DNA of 64,000 bases. Origin: Gammaproteobacteria bacterium (GTDB taxonomy: Bacteria > Pseudomonadota > Gammaproteobacteria > Competibacterales > Competibacteraceae). The notes under the pieces are model-generated. The model made no database searches, was not told where the DNA came from, and worked only from the letters and a program-made list of their open reading frames with translations. A program made the position numbers and the translations under genes. The stretch is taken from NCBI GenBank assembly GCA_024235035.1, contig JACKNE010000011.1:62001-126000 (forward strand), given 5' to 3'. This document shows, piece by piece, positions 9,154 to 18,751 of this stretch (the stretch's first letter is position 1; every line of letters starts with the position of its first letter).

Positions 9154-9813
9154 GTGGCATATCAGCATCGTTCTCTGGACGGCAGTTTGCTCAATCTGCC
9201 GGTCGGTAAAGTGGTCTGCATCGGTCGCAATTATCTCGATCACATTCGTGAACTGAACAATGCAGTACCGGAAACCCCTATTCTGTTCATGAAGCCAGCG
9301 ACCGCCCTGGTTCCTCTGGATGAGCCGATCCGGCTGCCGACAGAGCGAGGTGAATGTCACCACGAAGTGGAATTAGCGGTGCTGGTGGGTCAGGAAGTGC
9401 GGAATGCCGATGCTGAAACCGCCCGTCGAACGGTTGCCGGTTACGGTATCGCCCTGGATCTGACCCTGCGCGACATACAGAACGAACTCAAGAAGAAAGG
9501 CCATCCCTGGGAAACGGCCAAGGCTTTCGATGGTGCCTGTCCATTGTCGCCGTTTCTGAAACCTGCCGAGCTGCCCCAGCCCCTGGCCGCCGATCTCAGT
9601 CTACGCGTCAACGGCGAAATTCGTCAGCAGGGGAATACTCGGCAGATGATAGTGGGCGTCTTCGATCTCATGGCCTATATCTCCACTCACTTCACCTTGC
9701 AGCCAGGCGACGTCGTATTGACCGGCACTCCGGCTGGCGTCGGTCCGCTGGCATCCGGCGATGGACTGGTCTTGAGTCTGGCCGGGTATGAGTTTTCTGC
9801 CCAGGTGGCTTGA
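9154..9813 (+). CDS. Fumarylacetoacetate hydrolase family protein (YcgM-like)
   Basis: A 219-residue FAH-fold hydrolase. The metal-binding acidic residues are visible in HHEVELAVLVG, and the family signatures GRNYLDHIRELNN, DLTLRDIQ and VVLTGTPAGVGPL are in order. Short FAH proteins of this type hydrolyse acylpyruvates or decarboxylate oxaloacetate; the exact substrate cannot be told from sequence. The start is GTG 9154, eight bases after AAGGA. The stop overlaps an in-frame TTG of the next gene, and the real start of that gene is 6 bp downstream. Confidence 0.88.
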   Translation: MAYQHRSLDGSLLNLPVGKVVCIGRNYLDHIRELNNAVPETPILFMKPATALVPLDEPIRLPTERGECHHEVELAVLVGQEVRNADAETARRTVAGYGIALDLTLRDIQNELKKKGHPWETAKAFDGACPLSPFLKPAELPQPLAADLSLRVNGEIRQQGNTRQMIVGVFDLMAYISTHFTLQPGDVVLTGTPAGVGPLASGDGLVLSLAGYEFSAQVA

Positions 9814-9818
9814 ATGGC

Positions 9819-10397
9819 ATGAATGTCCTGATCGTCTATGCCCATCCTAACCCGCGCAGTTTCAATCGGGCCATTCTGGAAACCGTTGACGCTACGCTTC
9901 GCGAGCGGGGGCACGCCACCCAGGTTCACGATCTCTATCGCATGAAGTTTCGTTGTGTGCTCGATGGTGAGGATTTATTGCGTAACTGGCGTGGCAATCT
10001 GGCGGACGATGTGCAAAGGGAGCAGGAAGCGGTTCGCTGGGCGCAAGGGTTGGTGTTCATTTATCCGATCTGGTGGTTTGGTCCACCGGCGATTCTAAAA
10101 GGCTGGATTGATCGGGTTTTCACCCGCAAGTTCGCTTTCAACATCGGCGCCGGCGGTATGGAAGGTCTGCTGACGCATCGGCGGGCGTTGATTCTCAACA
10201 CCCTCGGTGGCGATCAGGCGACCTATCAGCAGGAACACTGGCACGAATTACTGGTTCGCCCTATCGCCGAGGGGGTGCTCGGCGCCTGCGGCGTTCGCAA
10301 TGTCACTCATCGAGCGTTCTACCAGGTGCTCTCGATTTCTCAGGCCGAACGACAGATGATGCTGGATGAAGCCCGCGATTTGGCGGCGGCATTTTGA
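9819..10397 (+). CDS. Flavodoxin-fold NAD(P)H oxidoreductase
   Basis: A 192-residue protein of the NQO1 / MdaB / KefF-like flavodoxin_2 family, FMN- or FAD-dependent two-electron quinone reductases. Signatures: MNVLIVYAHPNPRSFN (flavin phosphate site), FIYPIWWFGPPAILKGWIDRV, and the GGM...L loop. I chose ATG 9819, which gives the exact family N-terminus, over the upstream TTG. It lies 5 bp after the FAH gene, so the two are probably co-translated. Physiological substrate unknown. Confidence 0.87.
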   Translation: MNVLIVYAHPNPRSFNRAILETVDATLRERGHATQVHDLYRMKFRCVLDGEDLLRNWRGNLADDVQREQEAVRWAQGLVFIYPIWWFGPPAILKGWIDRVFTRKFAFNIGAGGMEGLLTHRRALILNTLGGDQATYQQEHWHELLVRPIAEGVLGACGVRNVTHRAFYQVLSISQAERQMMLDEARDLAAAF

Positions 10398-10457
10398 AGA
10401 TCCCTCCGAAAGAGCCCTCTTTGGGTTGTTTTTTACTTTACTATCAAGGTAGTTTCC

Positions 10458-12242
10458 ATGCTGGAATGGATAGAATCTACGGAATGTGAAATGCAAACGC
10501 CAGCGATGCAAAGCGGTGCTGGAATCGCAATCGATGTGTTGAACGAGTTGGGCGTTGAATACTTGTTCGGGCATACCGGTGGTGCGGTTATCCCCCTGCA
10601 CGCAGAACTCAATTTGCGGATGCGGCAAGGTCGAAAGACGCCTCGGTTTATCCTATTCCGTCAAGAAGGCGGTGCAGGTCATGCCGCCGAAGGCTATGCC
10701 CGGGCCAGCGGCAAAACCGGGGTTGCGCTGGCTACCTCCGGACCGGGGGCCACCAATTTGATCACCCCGATTGCTGATGCCTATAAGGATTCCATCCCCT
10801 GCGTTTTCATCACCGGCCAAGTACCTAGCGCCATGCTCGGTAAAGACGCTTTTCAGGAAGTGGATATGGTCGGGCTGACCCGCTCGATCAGCAAACATAA
10901 CTACTTGATCAAGGAGGCTGGAGATTTGGCCGGAGTGTTGCGCCAAGCCTTTTTCGTCGCCAGCAGCAACCGACCAGGGCCAGTGGTAGTGGACATCTGT
11001 AAAAATGCCTTGATCGAGCAATCCACTGACCGCCATCCGCTTCGGTTGCCACGTGGCTATCGTCCCCAAATTAGCATGCATCGACCCACCGCTGACCGCC
11101 TGTTGGCGGCGCTGAGCCAAGCCAAGCGGCCAGTGATTCTAGCAGGCGGTGGGATCGTCAGCGCTGAAGCCGGTTGGGAATTGCGGCAGTTCATAAAAAA
11201 ACGCCAACTGCCGATTACGCTGACCTTCATGGGGTTAGGGGCGGTCAACCACGATCATCCACTGTTTCTTGGCATGCCGGGTATGCATGGCACGGTAGCG
11301 GCCAACCGCGCTCTACGCGAGGCGGATTTCATTCTGAGTATCGGCGCTCGATTCGATGATCGGGTCGCCGTTCGAGAATTTGGCCAGGGGAAGATCATCG
11401 CCCACGTCGACATCGATGCAACCGAGATTGGCAAGGCGGTGCTCGTCGATTACCCACTGCGAGCCAATGCCCGGGATTTCCTGATCCATGCCAATCGGCA
11501 TAGCGCTGCTGGCAGTGATATTGGCGAGTGGCTGAGCCGACTGAAGGCGTGGAAAACAGAGTACGCGTTCGGTTATCCACCGGATGGGAACTCCATTAAG
11601 CCTCAGCAGTTCATTGAGGAGTTGTCCCGATTGACCGATCAGACGAGCATCGTGGTCACCGGTGTCGGTCAGCACCAAATGTGGTCCGCCCTGTTCTACA
11701 ACTATCAGGAACCGCGTCAATGGATCAGTTCAGGGGGACTGGGCACCATGGGTTTTGGCCTGCCGGCGGCGATCGGCGCTTGCTACGCTCGCCCTGACCG
11801 GACGATTCTCTGCATCGACGGTGACGGCAGCTTTCAGATGAATCTTCAGGAACTGGCCACCATCGCAGCTCACCGGATCCCGGTTAAGGTGTTCATCCTC
11901 AACAATGGCTTCCTGGGTATGGTCCGGCAGTGGGAGGACATGTTCAATCAGGGCCATCATTATGAAACCTGCTTAGCGAGAACCGTTGCCTGCGATCCAG
12001 GTTGCATCGAGAATCGGGAATGCCGGGCGCTCAATCCTAACTATCTGAATCTTGGTCAGGTGTTTCCTGGGATCGAAACGGTGCGTATCAGCCGCCCTGA
12101 CGAGATGCGAGCCGGCATCAAGCAGGCGCTGGCCCATGATGGGCCCTGTGTCGTCGATGTCTGGATCGACCGTACCGAGGATGTCAAACCGATGATCCCG
12201 CCAGGTGGAACGCTGGCCGATATGATTCATGATTTCGATTGA
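10458..12242 (+). CDS. Acetolactate synthase large-subunit-like TPP enzyme
   Basis: A 594-residue thiamine-diphosphate enzyme of the IlvB group, which condenses two pyruvates, or pyruvate with 2-ketobutyrate. Visible: N-terminal FGHTGGAVIPLH, the catalytic glutamate E70 in FRQEGGAGHAAEGYAR, SGPGATNL, the FAD/TPP domain GMHGTVAANRAL, and the TPP-Mg motif GDGSFQMN near residue 454. No ilvN regulatory subunit or ilvC follows, so it may be a catabolic or orphan paralogue. ATG 10491 is an alternative start, giving MQTPAMQSG. Confidence in the family is high, in the exact reaction moderate. Confidence 0.85.
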   Translation: MLEWIESTECEMQTPAMQSGAGIAIDVLNELGVEYLFGHTGGAVIPLHAELNLRMRQGRKTPRFILFRQEGGAGHAAEGYARASGKTGVALATSGPGATNLITPIADAYKDSIPCVFITGQVPSAMLGKDAFQEVDMVGLTRSISKHNYLIKEAGDLAGVLRQAFFVASSNRPGPVVVDICKNALIEQSTDRHPLRLPRGYRPQISMHRPTADRLLAALSQAKRPVILAGGGIVSAEAGWELRQFIKKRQLPITLTFMGLGAVNHDHPLFLGMPGMHGTVAANRALREADFILSIGARFDDRVAVREFGQGKIIAHVDIDATEIGKAVLVDYPLRANARDFLIHANRHSAAGSDIGEWLSRLKAWKTEYAFGYPPDGNSIKPQQFIEELSRLTDQTSIVVTGVGQHQMWSALFYNYQEPRQWISSGGLGTMGFGLPAAIGACYARPDRTILCIDGDGSFQMNLQELATIAAHRIPVKVFILNNGFLGMVRQWEDMFNQGHHYETCLARTVACDPGCIENRECRALNPNYLNLGQVFPGIETVRISRPDEMRAGIKQALAHDGPCVVDVWIDRTEDVKPMIPPGGTLADMIHDFD

Positions 12243-12293
12243 GCCGGCGAGAAACCTGCCAGGTGTTTACTGCACGACCCAAGAGGAATCCGT

Positions 12294-12944
12294 GTGAAGC
12301 GATTGTCTGCATTGTATCTGCTATTGTATCTGTTGCTGGAGTGGGGCTTTCTGGCCAACCCTGCTCAGGCTGAAATCCGCTATGCGACGGATTCTTTCAC
12401 GGTTCCCGTTCGCAGTGGCGCCTCCACCGGGCACAAGATCCTGCGTATGGTGCCCAGCGGCACACCACTGGAGATTTTGGAAGCCGGCGACGAAGGCTAT
12501 ACCAAGGTCAAGACTCCAGAGAGAACGGTCGGTTGGATCCTGACCCGCTACTTGATGGATCAGCCTCCCACGCGCGACCAGGTCACGCAACTCGAAGAAC
12601 GTATCGCAGTGCTCGACAGTGAAAATCAAACGCTGCGCAGCCAGGCCGAGGTGCTGGAGACCACTCGTAGCGATCTAGCCCGTTGCGGTGAGGAGTTGGC
12701 GGGGATTCGTCGTACCGCCTCTCAAGCTTTGACGATTGAAGAGGATAACCTCAAGCTGCAACAGGAAGCCGTCACAATGCGCGAACAGTTGCTGCAGCTT
12801 GAAATGGAAAATGCTGCTTTACGCGACGCATCGAGCCGTAATTGGTTCATGGCGGGCGGCGGTATCGCCCTCGGCAGTCTGGCATTGGGCTTGGTGATTC
12901 CGCATATTCCCTGGCGACGCCGACGGCGCTGGGATCAATTCTGA
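12294..12944 (+). CDS. SH3-domain envelope protein (TIGR04211 / YgiM-like)
   Basis: A 216-residue inner-membrane protein: an N-terminal signal peptide (cleavage near PAQAEIRYA), a bacterial SH3 domain (about residues 25-92, VPVRSGASTGHKILRMVPSG ... VGWILTRYL), a coiled coil (about 98-178), then one transmembrane helix (about 183-204) and a basic tail. This order is that of the TIGR04211 family, represented by E. coli YgiM, whose role is unclear but probably concerns the envelope. Start is GTG 12294 after AAGAGGAA. It is convergent with glnD. Confidence 0.85.
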   Translation: MKRLSALYLLLYLLLEWGFLANPAQAEIRYATDSFTVPVRSGASTGHKILRMVPSGTPLEILEAGDEGYTKVKTPERTVGWILTRYLMDQPPTRDQVTQLEERIAVLDSENQTLRSQAEVLETTRSDLARCGEELAGIRRTASQALTIEEDNLKLQQEAVTMREQLLQLEMENAALRDASSRNWFMAGGGIALGSLALGLVIPHIPWRRRRRWDQF

Positions 12945-12989
12945 TGAGCATCCGGCTCAGGCTGGGTGGCGCCAAGCGCTTTGTGCCTC

Positions 12990-15725
12990 TCAATCCTCTT
13001 CCGAGTCCAGTTGCGTAACCAAAGCCTCTCGCAAGGCCTGGTATTTCGAAACATTGTTCAGCGGATGGTTTTCGCGGTTGGTGACGAAGAACACGTCTTC
13101 GACGCGCGCGCCAATGGTGGCGATTTTCGCGTTATGCAACTGGACGCCACACTTCATAAAGACTTGTCCCACGCGACACAACAGCCCTGGTCGATCCCAG
13201 GAAACCAGTTCCACCACAGTCCGGCCGTTGGCTACATCCTCGCGAAATGAGACTTCAGTCGGCATTTGAAACGCCTTCTGAATCCGTGAAATGTGCCGGC
13301 TTGGCATGGGTGGGAGCGAATCGGATTGCCGAAGATAGTGGAGCAGCGTTGTCGTGATTTCCTTAATCCGCGTACGATCTTGAATCGGCGAACCGGTATC
13401 TTCCAATACGGTAAAGCTGTCCAGGGTATAGCCGCTATGGCCGGTGATGATGCGGGCGTCGAAGATGGTCAACCCCAATTGGTCGAGGACGGAGGTGATC
13501 AAAGCGAATAAATTATCTTGGTCACGGGTATAGATAAAAATTTCCGTGCCACCCCGCCCCGGATCGTCACGAGCCATGATGAGCGGTTGCTCCCGATGAC
13601 CCCGCTTCAGGATCGCCCGAGTATGCCAAATGATCTCGTCGGCGGAGTGGCGCAGGAAATAGTCGTCACCGAATCCTTCCCAGACCCAGTTGACGCGTTC
13701 CTCGTCGATTTTCGTGAGGCGCAATCGTTCCCATGCCTGGGCTTGCACCTCGCGGATGCGTTCTTCCTTGTCGATGGGATTGTCCAGGCCACGCCGTAGC
13801 GCGCGACGTGTCGCCTCGTACAATTGCCAGAGCAGCGAAGCCCGCCAGGTATTCCATAAATTCGGATTCGTGCCGCGAATATCGGCAACCGTCAGCAGGT
13901 ACAAGTAATCTAGATGCATCTGATCGCCCATCTGTTGGGCAAAATCGTGGATGACGTCCGGATCGTGGATGTCCTTCTTCTGCGCCGTCAACGACAAGGT
14001 TAGATGATGGCGCACTAACCAGGCGATTAACCGCGTGTCAAAGCTACTCAGTCCATGTTGGCGACAGAACCGTTTTGCGTCCTGAGCGCCTAGCTCGGAA
14101 TGATCACCGCCGCGTCCCTTGGCAATATCGTGATAGAGACCGGCAATGTACAACAGCTCCGATTTGGGTAGCCGCGCCATGATGGCGCTGCAATGCGGAA
14201 GTTGCTGCATGTATTGCGGCAGGAAAAAGCGCCGCAGGTTGCGCACAACGAACAGAATGTGTTGATCTACCGTGTAGGCATGGAATAGGTCATATTGCAT
14301 TCGGCCGACAATGTGGCCAAATTCGGGCAGGTAGGCCGGCAATACCCCGTAGGCGTTCATCAACCGCAATTGCCGGGTGACCCCATAGGGCTGGCGTAAG
14401 ATTTCCATGAATAGGCTGCGTGGTCGCATGTCATTACGGAACTTGTCGTCGATCAGCGGCTGATGGTCACGGATCAGCCGGATCGTGGCTGCACGAATGC
14501 CTTTTATTTCAGGGTGTTGTTGTAGAACCAGGAAGATTTCCAGTAGTGCGAAAGGGTAACGCAGAAAAACATTGGGTCGGGTGACCTCCAGGTAGCCACG
14601 CCGGACCTGGAAACGACGGTTGATCGGTTGCGGATCGCCTGACTCGTCAGCCAGCAGAATCGCTTCTTCGAACAGCTGCAACAACATCTCGTTCAGCCGG
14701 CTCAGCGCATTGACCGTGCGGTAATAGCGCTGCATGAACTGCTCGACCGCTAAATTGTGATCCCGATCTTGATAGCCGAACTGTTCGGCGATGCGTCGTT
14801 GATGATCGAACAGCAATACATCCTCACGGCGACCGGTCAGCGCATGCAGGGCAAAGCGCACCTGCCAAAGATAGTTACGGCATTCAATCAATTCATCGTA
14901 TTCACGGGTGCTCAGGAAGCCGTGACTGACTAGTTCCTGCAAGGTGCTGGCGCCAAAATGTCGTTTGGCTACCCAACCGATCATCTGCATGTCGCGCAGA
15001 CCACCGGGACCATCCTTGATGTTCGGCTCCAGGTTGAAGGCGGTTTCGTTGTACTTGCGGCAGCGCTGGCAGCGCTCCTGCCGCTTGGATTCAAAAAAGG
15101 CGGCATCTGGCCAAATACGGTCGGGTCCGGTGACGGCGCGCATCCGCTCGAACAGCGTCATTGAGCCGGTTAGCAGACGCGCTTCCATCAGGCTGGTGGC
15201 AACGGTGATCTCGGCGGCGCCTTCGCGGGCACAGTCCTCGACAGTGCGCACGCTGTGTCCGACTTCCAGGCCGATGTCCCACAGGAAGGTCAGGAAATCC
15301 TCTAGCCCGGAACGATGGATATCGAGCGCCTGATCATCAAGCAAGATCATGATATCCACGTCGGAGCCAGGGTGTAGTTCACCTCGCCCATAGCCTCCTA
15401 CCGCGACTAGCGTCAAATCCGCTATATTTACTTCGAAAAATCGCACCCATATTCGTTGCAGTACTTCATCTATCAGTCGGGCGCGTGTCAATACCAGTTC
15501 GTAGGCAGGAATACCTTGTCGGAATAGATTCTTGAGTCGGGCATCACTCTGTTTGAGTAGATTCCGGAATGCGGTGATTGGATTGGCACTCGTGGTCAAG
15601 TCATGCTCGAATGCCGTGACATCGAACAACATCAGCTCGTTCCATGACGAGCCGTCTTGTAGGCTGGGCGGGAAAGACCGAGAGGATGTGCTCACGGACA
15701 GTGGTGCAGTATCAAGGACGGCCAT
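12990..15725 (-). CDS. glnD: Bifunctional [PII] uridylyltransferase/uridylyl-removing enzyme
   Basis: GlnD senses glutamine and uridylylates or deuridylylates PII proteins to control nitrogen assimilation. Domain order: nucleotidyltransferase with GGYGRGELHPGSDVDIM (near residue 110), GlnD linker helices, HD hydrolase domain with HDIAKGRGGDHSELG (near residue 530), and two C-terminal ACT domains (EIFIYTRDQDNLFALI; VVELVSWDRPGLLCRV). ATG 15725 is chosen over an upstream GTG at 15776 because GGAGAA lies 7 bases before it. This gives 911 residues, normal for the family. It lies downstream of map on the same strand, as in many gammaproteobacteria. Confidence 0.96.
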   Translation of the reverse strand: MAVLDTAPLSVSTSSRSFPPSLQDGSSWNELMLFDVTAFEHDLTTSANPITAFRNLLKQSDARLKNLFRQGIPAYELVLTRARLIDEVLQRIWVRFFEVNIADLTLVAVGGYGRGELHPGSDVDIMILLDDQALDIHRSGLEDFLTFLWDIGLEVGHSVRTVEDCAREGAAEITVATSLMEARLLTGSMTLFERMRAVTGPDRIWPDAAFFESKRQERCQRCRKYNETAFNLEPNIKDGPGGLRDMQMIGWVAKRHFGASTLQELVSHGFLSTREYDELIECRNYLWQVRFALHALTGRREDVLLFDHQRRIAEQFGYQDRDHNLAVEQFMQRYYRTVNALSRLNEMLLQLFEEAILLADESGDPQPINRRFQVRRGYLEVTRPNVFLRYPFALLEIFLVLQQHPEIKGIRAATIRLIRDHQPLIDDKFRNDMRPRSLFMEILRQPYGVTRQLRLMNAYGVLPAYLPEFGHIVGRMQYDLFHAYTVDQHILFVVRNLRRFFLPQYMQQLPHCSAIMARLPKSELLYIAGLYHDIAKGRGGDHSELGAQDAKRFCRQHGLSSFDTRLIAWLVRHHLTLSLTAQKKDIHDPDVIHDFAQQMGDQMHLDYLYLLTVADIRGTNPNLWNTWRASLLWQLYEATRRALRRGLDNPIDKEERIREVQAQAWERLRLTKIDEERVNWVWEGFGDDYFLRHSADEIIWHTRAILKRGHREQPLIMARDDPGRGGTEIFIYTRDQDNLFALITSVLDQLGLTIFDARIITGHSGYTLDSFTVLEDTGSPIQDRTRIKEITTTLLHYLRQSDSLPPMPSRHISRIQKAFQMPTEVSFREDVANGRTVVELVSWDRPGLLCRVGQVFMKCGVQLHNAKIATIGARVEDVFFVTNRENHPLNNVSKYQALREALVTQLDSEED

Positions 15726-15818
15726 GCGATTCTCCGCTGGTAAAGACCTGTGAGTCGTCAGGCTGGGGCCCGCCACAAATTCACGAATTTTGCTCAGGAT
15801 GCTGAGCAGGAAATCATC

Positions 15819-16652
15819 TCAAGGCGTCGTCGTTCCGGGACTCAGCGTGAGAATTTCGTAGCCGGTTTCCGTGACGAGGACCGTGTGCTCCCATTGAGCG
15901 GAGACGCTATGATCCTTGGTGACCACGGTCCAGCCATCAGGCAGCAATTTAACATGCCGTTTGCCAGCATTGATCATCGGTTCAATGGTAAAAATCATGC
16001 CTGGAACCAATGGAACCCCCTCACCTGGGTTGCCGTAATGCAGTACCTGCGGATCCTCATGAAAATCCCGGCCAATGCCATGACCACAGTACTCGCGCAC
16101 GACCGAACAGTGCTGAGCCTCGGCATGCTTTTGGATAGCATGACCGATATCGCCGAGGCGGAGACCAGGCCGCACCTTTTCAATGCCAATATAAAGACAT
16201 TCATAAGCGATCCGGCAGACCCGCTGTGCGCCAATCGGTGGCGTACCCACGGCAAACATGCGGCTGGTATCGCCGTGATAGCCATCCTTGATTACCGTGA
16301 TGTCAACATTGAGCACGTCGCCTTTCTTGAGTTTCTTCGGCCCAGGAATGCCATGACAGACGACATGGTTGACCGAGGTACAGATCGACTTGGGGAAGCC
16401 GCGATAATTCAAAGGGGCGGGAATGACCTTCTGTATGTTGACCATGTAATCATGGCAAATCAAGTCCAATTCTTCGGTCGTGACACCTTCTTGCACATGG
16501 AGACCGATCATATCCAGCACTTCAGCAGCCAAGCGCCCGGCAACCCGCATTTTCTCAATCTCTGCCGGGGTCTTGTAGGTGATGTTAGTCGATTGCTTGG
16601 GAGATTTTTGGAACATGTTCTGGGTCTGCTGGCTACGGTCTCGGGGGCGCAT
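15819..16652 (-). CDS. map: Methionine aminopeptidase, type I
   Basis: Removes N-terminal methionine from nascent proteins. The metal-binding residues are visible: D in VDITVIKDGYHGD (two aspartates), H in CGHGIGRDFHEDP, E in FTIEPMIN and E in QWEHTVLVT. The conserved opening is KTPAEIEKMRVAGRLAAEVL. At 277 residues it is slightly long; an alternative ATG at 16616 (MFQKSPKQ) would give 265, and neither start has a clear Shine-Dalgarno. It is divergent from rpsB, the classical arrangement. Confidence 0.95.
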   Translation of the reverse strand: MRPRDRSQQTQNMFQKSPKQSTNITYKTPAEIEKMRVAGRLAAEVLDMIGLHVQEGVTTEELDLICHDYMVNIQKVIPAPLNYRGFPKSICTSVNHVVCHGIPGPKKLKKGDVLNVDITVIKDGYHGDTSRMFAVGTPPIGAQRVCRIAYECLYIGIEKVRPGLRLGDIGHAIQKHAEAQHCSVVREYCGHGIGRDFHEDPQVLHYGNPGEGVPLVPGMIFTIEPMINAGKRHVKLLPDGWTVVTKDHSVSAQWEHTVLVTETGYEILTLSPGTTTP

Positions 16653-16735
16653 GGACGATGTCTAACACGATCAATACTATCACGAAAGACTGAGACAGCC
16701 CTTCGTAGATGGCGGTTCATTGGGTTTCCCTAAAG

Positions 16736-16764
16736 TGGTTTTCCTAAGGAATCCATGTTATAAA
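16736..16764 (+). promoter_or_regulatory. Candidate rpsB promoter with GC-rich discriminator
   Basis: A TATAAA hexamer (16759-16764) is followed at once by GCGCGCGCC, the kind of GC-rich discriminator seen in growth-rate and stringently controlled ribosomal promoters. The -35 position at 17-bp spacing reads TGGTTT, which is poor. It leaves a ~130-base leader before rpsB, with GC-rich inverted segments between 16806 and 16870 that could host autogenous control by S2. Evidence is sequence pattern only. Confidence 0.4.
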
Positions 16765-16899
16765 GCGCGCGCCTTTTAGGCAAACGGTCTTTACACTTCT
16801 CACATTCGCCGGCACGGGCGGCCGGGTGCCCCTTGGGGTTGCCGCTCGGGGCGGATGGAGGCTCAACCCTGAATTTTATTGTAAGGAGAACCCTCGGCA

Positions 16900-17658
16900 A
16901 TGGCGACCATTTCCATGCGCCAGATGCTGGAGGCCGGCGTGCATTTCGGCCACCAGACCCGTTACTGGAACCCTAAGATGGCCCCATATATCTTTGGGGC
17001 GCGCAGCAAGATCCATATCATCAACTTGGAAAAAACCCTGCCGCTGTACCTTGATGTACTGAATTTCATCGGTCGGCTGGCATCCAAGGGTGGCAAGGTG
17101 TTGTTGGTCGGCACCAAGCGTTCAGCCCGCGAGGCGACTGCCGAGGCGGCAATTCGTTGCGGAATGCCTTACGTCAACTACCGCTGGCTGGGAGGTATGC
17201 TCACCAATTTCAAAACGGTCCGACAATCCATCAAGCGGCTCAAGGATCTGGAGTTGATGGTTCAAGATGGTACTTTCGACCGGCTGGCTAAGAAGGAAGT
17301 GATTGGTTTGCGTCGGGATATGGAAAAGCTGGAGCGTAGTCTAGGAGGCATCAAGGACATGGCGAGCCTGCCAGACGCGTTGTTCGTGATTGACGTCGGT
17401 CACGAGCGTATTGCGGTGCAGGAAGCCAATAAGTTGGGAATTCCTGTTATTGGCGTGGTGGATACTAACAACTCGCCGGATGGGGTGAGCTATGTGGTTC
17501 CCGGCAATGATGATGCGATCCGCGCCATTCAGCTCTATGTTGGCGGTTTGGCCGAAGCCGTGCTGGAGGGTCGTGCAGTGCTGGCGAGCGGACGTGGTCC
17601 CGAAGAGGAGTTCGTCGAGATTCCCGAGGAGGTTTTGCCGACTGGCGAGGGCGCTTGA
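16900..17658 (+). CDS. rpsB: 30S ribosomal protein S2
   Basis: A 252-residue S2 protein with the universal opening MATISMRQMLEAGVHFGHQTRYWNPKM, the central LGGMLTNFKTVRQSI and the PDALFVIDVGHE-x-IAVQEA segment. S2 binds the 30S platform-body hinge together with S1. The ribosome site AAGGAG lies 12 bases before ATG 16900. It leads the translation cluster rpsB-tsf-pyrH-frr, separated from tsf by a terminator-like hairpin. Confidence 0.98.
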   Translation: MATISMRQMLEAGVHFGHQTRYWNPKMAPYIFGARSKIHIINLEKTLPLYLDVLNFIGRLASKGGKVLLVGTKRSAREATAEAAIRCGMPYVNYRWLGGMLTNFKTVRQSIKRLKDLELMVQDGTFDRLAKKEVIGLRRDMEKLERSLGGIKDMASLPDALFVIDVGHERIAVQEANKLGIPVIGVVDTNNSPDGVSYVVPGNDDAIRAIQLYVGGLAEAVLEGRAVLASGRGPEEEFVEIPEEVLPTGEGA

Positions 17659-17685
17659 AGTCCGCGGACGACCATTTTGTCGAAG

Positions 17686-17718
17686 AGGCTCGTGTGCTCG
17701 GTGCGCGCGAGCCTTTTT
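17686..17718 (+). terminator. Intrinsic terminator/attenuator between rpsB and tsf
   Basis: A 7-bp perfect stem (AGGCTCG at 17686-17692, CGAGCCT at 17708-17714) is followed by TTTTT. This is a standard rho-independent shape, 28 bases after the rpsB stop. As no strong new promoter is visible before tsf, it probably acts as a partial terminator that sets S2 and EF-Ts levels apart, as reported for the E. coli rpsB-tsf operon. Confidence 0.7.
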
Positions 17719-17770
17719 GATGAATTTGACCTAATATCAGTACAGAATCGTTTTTCAGAGGTAAGCAAGC

Positions 17771-18652
17771 ATGGCGGAAATTACCGCAGCGCTGGTCAAG
17801 GAACTGCGCGAACGCACAGGTTCGGGGATGATGGAGTGTAAACGGGCTTTACAGGAGACCGGCGGCGATATCGAATTGGCCGTCGAGTCGATGCGCAAGG
17901 CCGGTCAGGCTAAAGCCGATAAAAAAGCTAGTCGAATTGCTGCCGAAGGTGTGGTCGTGGTCAAGCAGACCCGCGGCGCGGCCGTCATGGTCGAGATCAA
18001 CTGTGAAACCGACTTTGTGACCAAGAACGACGATTTCCGGGCCTTCGCCGATGCTGTGACCGAAGTGGCGCTCAATGGTGAATGGGCGGATCTCGATGCA
18101 CTGCAGGCGGCGAATATGCCAAACGGTCAGAGCGTCGAGCAGAACCGGCGTGACTGTATTGCCAGAATCGGCGAGAACATTAATGTGCGCCGTTTCACCC
18201 GATTAGCCACCACAGACGGTATCTTAGGCGGCTATCTGCACGGAACTCGTATCGGCGTGCTGGTAGAACTGAAGGGTGGCGATGCTGAACTTGCCAAGGA
18301 CATTGCCATGCATATTGCCGCCAGCCGGCCTTTGTGCATCAGCGCCGACCAAGTACCGGCGGAATTATTGGCCAAGGAAAAAGACATCTTTGCGGCGCAG
18401 GCGGCAGCCAGCGGCAAGCCGGCTAATATCATCGACAAGATGGTGGAAGGACGGTTGCGTAAGTATCTGGAAGAAGTGACGCTGCTTGGTCAACCTTTTG
18501 TCAAGGATACTGAGCAAAGCGTGGGCAAACTGCTGAAATCGCGCAAAGCCGAAGTCATCCGCTTCGAGCGTTTCGAACTAGGCGAGGGAATCGAGAAGAA
18601 ATCCGGCGACTTTGCCGCGGAGGTGATGGCGGCGGCGCGCGGCGACTCATGA
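17771..18652 (+). CDS. tsf: Elongation factor Ts
   Basis: EF-Ts exchanges GDP for GTP on EF-Tu. The signature LVKELRERTGSGMMECKRAL is at the N-terminus (UBA-like domain), the core motif EINCETDFVTKNDDFRAFA at ~75-93, and a second core repeat around GGYLHGTRIGVLVELKGGD. Length 293 is normal. AGAGGTAAGC precedes ATG 17771. It is followed by pyrH after 99 bp. Confidence 0.98.
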   Translation: MAEITAALVKELRERTGSGMMECKRALQETGGDIELAVESMRKAGQAKADKKASRIAAEGVVVVKQTRGAAVMVEINCETDFVTKNDDFRAFADAVTEVALNGEWADLDALQAANMPNGQSVEQNRRDCIARIGENINVRRFTRLATTDGILGGYLHGTRIGVLVELKGGDAELAKDIAMHIAASRPLCISADQVPAELLAKEKDIFAAQAAASGKPANIIDKMVEGRLRKYLEEVTLLGQPFVKDTEQSVGKLLKSRKAEVIRFERFELGEGIEKKSGDFAAEVMAAARGDS

Positions 18653-18680
18653 CAAGTCCAGTGTAAAACGACGGGCGTTT

Positions 18681-18710
18681 ATGACACCGAGGCGACAAAT
18701 CCGGTACAAT
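18681..18710 (+). promoter_or_regulatory. Candidate sigma-70 promoter of pyrH
   Basis: ATGACA (18681-18686; 5 of 6 match to TTGACA) and TACAAT (18705-18710; 5 of 6 match to TATAAT) are separated by 18 bases. The region lies between tsf and pyrH and would give a ~35-base leader. This is pattern matching only. Confidence 0.45.
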
Positions 18711-18751
18711 CTATCCGCCTTCCAATAACAACGTCAGTTGTGTGGTTCCCC

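Noticed and set aside
17719..17770. Separate tsf promoter after the terminator
   Set aside because: TTGACC at 17726 has no -10 element at a workable distance.
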